DNA of 64,000 nucleotides from Epinephelus fuscoguttatus (Eukaryota; Chordata; Actinopteri; Perciformes; Serranidae), in contig NC_064764.1 of assembly GCF_011397635.1 (NCBI RefSeq), positions 38,290,777 to 38,354,776 on the forward strand, written 5' to 3'. Each line of letters opens with the position of its first letter. Position 1 is the stretch's first letter. Under the pieces are notes generated by a model. It was given only the letters and a program-made list of their open reading frames with translations, did not search any database and was not told where the DNA came from. This document shows, in pieces, positions 58,953-64,000 of the stretch. The translations under genes were made by a program, and so were the position numbers.

Positions 58953-59720
58953 CATGTAATAATTCCAAACTTGACAGCCATAATGTTAACTTTATATTAG
59001 TGATGCCACTGAATGAAGCTATGCAATGACAGAAGTGCTTACTGTATATATTGCTTTTTTTCCCGCCATGGCAACTATGGGTGTTACAGAAAATCTGAGC
59101 AAGAATATTGTGTCAATTTATTTGTGAGGTTGTTGTTACTCTCACTATACTCTGGTCCATTTCTTCATGCTGGCTCTAAAAGAAGCCTTCTTTAAAATCA
59201 CAGGTAGCACATTAATGGTTTACCATATTATTAATGAGTTCATACAAACAGTGCATGAGAGCAGCCTGTCACATTTCACTGCAGTCCATCAGGAATGTGA
59301 GCTTGCGCATTGTGTTGCCACAACAGTTGAGCTAGGTTCATCTCTTTCGCTGGGCAACAATATTAATATTTTTCCTTGAGCCCTCTGCACTGGCACCTGT
59401 GCTGTGTGGCCTCCTTGAAATCAGTAAGGGCTGTTCCATAACTTCCTGTTGATGGTCCGCTTAAATTACTGAAAAAGGGGCAAAGAGGCAGAACAAGGTA
59501 ACAAAAACAAGGGTGGAGATTAACATAGAGGACATGGGTGAGAATAGCTGGGTTTCAGTTAAAGTGATGAAGATGATGTGCAGAGTGAGGGAGGCGGGGA
59601 ATCAGTGTCCAACAGAGACAGAGAGAAAAAGGAGGACAGGAATTTCGAAAATGTAAGAGGTCATTTGGTTATATGACTCAGATTTGTTCAGGAAGCTGCC
59701 AGAGCTGCAGCTCTCTGAAG
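58953..59720 (+). promoter_or_regulatory. Shared upstream segment of TAAR copy 6
   Basis: Paralogue of 18679-19438; diverges from the others after about 59460, where it resembles the 40 bp retained before copy 1 (GCTGGGTTTCAG). Confidence 0.35.
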
Positions 59721-61005
59721 ATGGAGGAGCTCTGCTTTCCACAACTGCTCAACACCTCCTGCAGAAAGCCCACTTCTCCTTGGGCCAACTTTGTGCTCCT
59801 TAACATTGTGCTGTGCTTTATCTCTCTGCTCACTGTGGCTCTTAACCTCCTTGTCATCATCTCAGTCTCCCACTTCAGGCAAAGATTAACTTAAAAATGT
59901 GAACAGCTACTGTAGATTAGAAGAACTGTCTTTGAGTTGGTACTGAATAATGTTGCACCTTCGACATGTATTTTAGACACATTTGACTTGTATTCTGCCC
60001 TTTTGCACAAACTTAACTGTGATTTTGACACCAGATATTGCAGTTAGATGTCCACATTTAACCATATTGAAACTGCAGATGTTGTCGATCAGAAAACATT
60101 TCATTATATCTATGGTTTTTACAACTGTTTTAGTCATTTCGATTTGGGGACTTGTTGAGTTCATGATGTTTTTCCTCTTTCTCTCCAGGCAGCTCCACAC
60201 ACCCACCAACATCCTCCTCCTTGCTCTGGCTGTCTCAGACTTTCTCGTGGGCCTCCTGGCGATACCAGGAGAAGTCCTGCTAAATACAGCCTGCTGGTTT
60301 CTTGGTGACCTCATGTGTTTGCTCTATAATTATGTGCCCTTCATCATTACGTCTTCTTCGATAGGAGACATGGTGCTCATATCAGTCGACCGCTATGTGG
60401 CTATTTGTGACCCTCTGCATTACACCACCAGAGTCACTGTGAAAAGAGTTCAACTCTGTGTGTGTCTGTGTTGGCTCTGTTCTGTTTCTTACACCAGTCT
60501 CTTGTTAAAGGATGACCTGACTCAACCAGGCAGGTATAATTCCTGCCATGGAGAGTGTGTGATTGTCATTAACCACATTGCAGGAGCTGTTGACCTTGTT
60601 GTAACCTTTATTGTTCCCATTTCTGTCATTGTCGTTCTGTACATGAGAGTATTTGTTGTGGCTGTGTCTCAGGCTCGTGCCATGCGCTCTCACATCACAG
60701 CCGTCACTCTCCAGCTTTCAGTGAATCAACAAACAAAGAAATCTGAGCTGAAAGCAGCCAGGACTCTTGGTGTTCTTGTAATTGTGTTTCTAATATGTTT
60801 CTGCCCATATTACTGTGTCGCTCTTGCAGGTGATGCCTTGGTCAGTGCTTCAACTACATCTACTGTACTCTATGTGTTCTATTTTAACTCATGTCTTAAT
60901 CCTCTGATCTATGCTTTGTTTTATTCCTGGTTTAGAAAAGCAGTTAAACTCATTGTCAGTCTTCAGATTCTGCAGCCTGGCTCCTGTGAGACCAACATCC
61001 TGTAG
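59721..61005 (+). CDS. Trace amine-associated receptor, copy 6 (clade III type, short intron)
   Basis: Exons 59721-59878 and 60189-61005; 324 aa; 310-bp GC-AG intron without the exon-1 ghost, the simplest gene structure in the array. It is the most divergent receptor: TM2 begins LLLALAVSD, ECL1 has LLNTACW, and TM3 reads YNYVPFIITSSSIGDM with Pro at 3.32. TM7 begins SASTTSTVLYVFYFNSCLN. Asp5.42, DRY, CFCPYY and NSCLNPLIYALFYSWF are intact. The intron is open in the exon 2 frame back to an ATG at 59983, which could mislead a single-exon gene call. Expected to be a functional olfactory-type TAAR; ligand unknown. Confidence 0.9.
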
Positions 61006-61430
61006 AGAGGCTGTGGAGTGACTGAAATGAGGCCTGCTCCACCAAGGTTTTGAATTGAAAATCACAAAAATTGAACTGAAATCTCTCTATACAGTATGTA
61101 AGCAATACATGAGAAAACTGTGCATTGCTCTACTCTGTGTCAATTTCATGTTAGGATTATGACTTACATATATTCCACAAAAATATAATTATAACAAGTT
61201 TCGACAAAATACCTATTTTGTGCTCACCTGTTTCGTTTCATTACTGTTGTTTTGATTTTCCTTTTTATGTAAAATGAAGCAGCACAAAGGGAAAAATACA
61301 CAAAAGGAAGCTGGAAGAAAACCTCCTCAGAGACCTGGTGCTGAGGTTGGTGACTTAAGACTCATCTATACTGCCTTTACATACAAAAATTCCGTTTAAA
61401 ACGCTGTGACCAACACTGCCTTCATATTTC
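61006..61430 (+). other. TAAR copy 6 3' flank, uninterrupted
   Basis: Matches the 3' flanks of copies 1-3 on both sides of their LTR-like insertion, so it shows the pre-insertion state near 61160-61200. Unique sequence with no gene follows. Confidence 0.5.
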
Positions 61431-61680
61431 AATCAATCAATTTTATTTATTAAGCCCAATATCACAAATCACAATTTGCCTCACAGGGCTTTACAGCATA
61501 CAACATCCCTCTGTCCTTAGGACCATCACAGCTGATCAAGAAAAACTCCCCAAAAAAACCTTTAACGGGGGAAAAAAACGGTAGAAACCTCAGGAAGAGC
61601 AACTGAGGAGGGATCCCTCTTCCAGGACGGACAGACGTGCAATAGATGTCGTACAGAAAGATCAGCATAATAAATTAACA
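61431..61680. repeat. Common fish interspersed repeat
   Basis: Begins AATCAATCAATTTTATTTAT, with TTGCCTCACAGGGCTTTACA and GGGATCCCTCTTCCAGGACG. I recall this phrase set as highly repeated in percomorph genomes; class not certain. Confidence 0.55.
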
Positions 61681-61879
61681 GTAATCCGTATGACACAATG
61701 AGACAGAGAGACAGTGACAGAGAGAGATGCAGGACAGACGGTAATTACAGTAGCTTACAACAACATGAAATTAATAATATTAATTAATATTAATATTAAT
61801 ATTACCTACAGCCTATTAAACATTATTCCACTTACATGACATGCAGGACAATTAATGATGGGCAAATGTGTTTGTGTTT

Positions 61880-61883
<4 letters not shown>

Positions 61884-61928
<45 letters not shown>
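61884..61928. repeat. (GT)n microsatellite
   Basis: About 22 GT units. Confidence 0.95.
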
Positions 61929-61929
<1 letters not shown>

Positions 61930-62454
61930 TGTTATATCAACACGTGTGGTTCTGGACATGAGCAGCTGCACATTTAACAGCCACACATCACCGACAGTCC
62001 GCTGAACAACGTAACGGGTTGTGAATGAAATAAACTTAATTACAACATGACAGTCTTGCACGACATATCATTAACGTTACTCTTCGTAGTCACGTAGGCA
62101 TGTGAATTACAGTGTTTCACTGCAAAGAATGCATGTAAGGGGTACACTTGCGCTGTTTCTCTGCCATCTCGTTCAAATGAGCCAGATAAAGGGGGCGGAT
62201 ATTTATACGTCATGGCCTCAAGCTGAAAAAGACTTCCTATGAGGAACCTCTAGACCATCCTAGCTCGTGACCAAGGCATCACCTGCTAGAGCGACACAGT
62301 AAAATGGGCAGAAACATATTAGAAACACAATACGGCTCAGCGAATATAATGTGACTTGGGATGTACGCCAAACGCTGGCTCCGTTATGCAGCAGATCCAG
62401 TGGTGCCGCCGTCATCAGGAATGGACGTCGCTTCACGTGACGCTACAGTGGAAA
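61930..62454. other. Non-coding sequence, nothing recognised
   Basis: No convincing gene, repeat terminus or RNA gene seen in about 520 bp. Confidence 0.4.
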
Positions 62455-62604
62455 GGACGTCTCATGTCTCTTAAACCAACAATGCTCGCTCATCGCTCCT
62501 AGCGCTAGCTCCTCACATTTTTTCCTAGGTGGGAGGGGCTAAACAGCTAGCAAAATCGGCTAGCAGTAGCACTAGCAGTACTTTAAGAGACTTGAGACGG
62601 ACCC
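62455..62604. repeat. Short inverted-repeat element, possible MITE
   Basis: GGACGTCTCATGTCTCTTAAA at the left and the near-complement TTTAAGAGACTTGAGACGG at the right bound about 150 bp. No clear target duplication. Confidence 0.35.
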
Positions 62605-62731
62605 ACAGTAGGAGTTAAATGAGCACCACACATCATATAGCATAGCAATACCAAATACCAGAATTTTCCATCACACTACCAACAAAGCCTTAGCAACAGT
62701 TACCCAGGAGCAGTTACAGCAGCAGTGCAGC

Positions 62732-64000
62732 ATGGCTTCAACCACAGTCTGTACAGAGGCTATTCCACTGTTATATCCACAAGATGTTACAAATGAAAGT
62801 GCCAGGAAGACATACAAGCACAAACTCTTGAAAGAAAGACCAGAGACACTCTTTTCTGACCTGAACAAGAGTGGAGATGTCAGCAATCTGATCTTACTCA
62901 CAGACCAACCACTAGCATGGCACACTGCCATAAATGCCCACTATCCTCATGTAAAGAAAGAGGGGATCTGTAATGGCTGGAAACTAAAAATCAAAGAGGG
63001 AGAAGCTCCAGACAGTCAATATATATAAGAATGGGACTATCATGGTGCAAGGAAACCCCAAGCAGTTTGAGATTGACTTCATTCTTCATTCTTATAAAGA
63101 AGAGGGCTCAACAGGAGAAGCCAACAGCCAACCCAGGACACCACAGTGCAGCAAGACACCTCTACTATCAGCACACAACTGACCAAGCTGAGTCAGGACA
63201 GAGACAGCTACAGGAGAGAGCTGACCATCCTGAAGACTGAGGTAAGAGAGCTGCAACAAGACAGAGAGAACCACATGGCATGACTGACAGCTCTGACAGA
63301 GGAGGTGAGGGAGCTGAGAGGAGAAAGAGAGAGCTACAGGGGAGAACTGACTACTCTGTCAGAGGAGCTTCAGGAGAGAGACAGAGCTATACAGGCCCTG
63401 AAAGAGCAGTTGGACTCAAACCCAGACCACAACCAGGATCCTGTGAGACCCACTGAAAGTAACCAGGACCCGTCAACTCAACACCCTCCCTCTACTCCCA
63501 GCTCCACCTGTAGTCCACAAACCAACACCACACCCAGCTCTCCCCCCATCACACAAATCAACACCATCACCAACCTAGAGACCAACACCAGCACCAGCCC
63601 ACAGGTCAACACTACCACTCATCCCTCCAGACCAGCACAGCAAAGAGAGAAGCCAGAAATTGCCTTCCTAATTGATTCCAATGGCAATGGACCAACAAGA
63701 CACCCCACTGGACCAACAAGGCGCCCCACTGGACCATCACCCAGACAACTGCCATGGAGACCATCACCAAGACAACCCCAATGGAGACCAGATCATCCTC
63801 ATCCACCTCCACACCATGCCCCACCAAGACCCCACCAGTGTAGCTACAACCCCCCCAAACCAGACCAGAGCCACTCCTACACTCATCCCAACCCCAGCGA
63901 CAGGATCTACAACCTGGCCCACTGACCTATGCTCAGGCAACAATGAGAGCTACAGGCCCAACCGTCACCACCACCACCGCAGTCCCTGACCCCACCCACA
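62732..64000 (+). pseudogene. LINE ORF1-like reading frame, frameshifted, runs off window
   Basis: The first frame (62732-63028) reads MASTTVCTEAIPLLYPQDVT and onward to SQYI. The protein sense continues in another frame as IYKNGTIMVQGNPKQFEIDF, then again as KKRAQQEK, so at least two frameshifts separate the pieces; a stop lies near 63281. A Glu/Arg-rich heptad stretch (63170-63420) suggests a coiled coil. A Pro/Thr/Gln-rich linker follows, then PEIAFLIDSNG near 63655, resembling the start of an SGNH-hydrolase (esterase) domain found in ORF1 proteins of some fish LINEs. After that point the sequence degenerates into His/Pro-rich repeats. Likely a dead LINE ORF1 copy; a host multi-copy gene family is the alternative. 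Confidence 0.5.

Overview
The window looks like a teleost (probably percomorph) fish genome. It holds six tandem, same-strand, two-exon genes of one fish trace amine-associated receptor (TAAR) clade, set in very repeat-rich spacers: tRNA-derived SINE, L2-type LINEs, Penelope-like element, Ty3/gypsy element, hAT-, Harbinger- and foldback-like DNA transposons. No prokaryotic signal is present and no stand-alone RNA gene was found.

Layout. 1-5.5 kb: an AT-rich interspersed repeat block (R1), split by a 2.2-kb insertion, leading into TAAR copy 1. 5.5-11.2 kb: a nearly complete Penelope-like retroelement with inverted terminal arms. 11.2-41.3 kb: three consecutive ~10-kb tandem units, each with the same order (LTR-like insertion, R1 block, Harbinger-like MITE, short interspersed repeat, 5'-truncated L2 LINE carrying a hAT MITE, solo LTR, shared upstream segment, TAAR copies 2, 3 and 4). 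41.3-52.8 kb: a different spacer, a TIR element interrupted by a Ty3/gypsy retrotransposon, then LINE, MITE, solo LTR and TAAR copy 5. 52.8-61.0 kb: a paralogue of that spacer in which only a scrap of the gypsy LTR remains, plus a 2.1-kb palindromic foldback element, then TAAR copy 6. 61-64 kb: flank with common fish repeats and a broken LINE ORF1-like reading frame running off the window.

Receptors. After splicing, copies 2, 3, 4 and 6 encode 324 aa and copy 5 encodes 322 aa. All six show the TAAR TM7 signature, lack the classical amine-binding Asp3.32 and keep Asp5.42, the arrangement described for clade III fish TAARs (olfactory receptors thought to read amines through the TM5 acid). Every copy uses a GC-AG intron. 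Copies 2-5 carry a doubled intron containing a 49-bp ghost of exon 1. Comparison with copies 1 and 6 suggests that 2-5 descend from a hybrid gene made by unequal recombination between a copy-6-like and a copy-1-like gene, which was then amplified. Copy 1 has lost the normal start and the shared upstream segment and may be dying.

Reading was by eye. Repeat family names rest on termini, target duplications and recognisable protein motifs, and edges are approximate unless a target duplication is stated.
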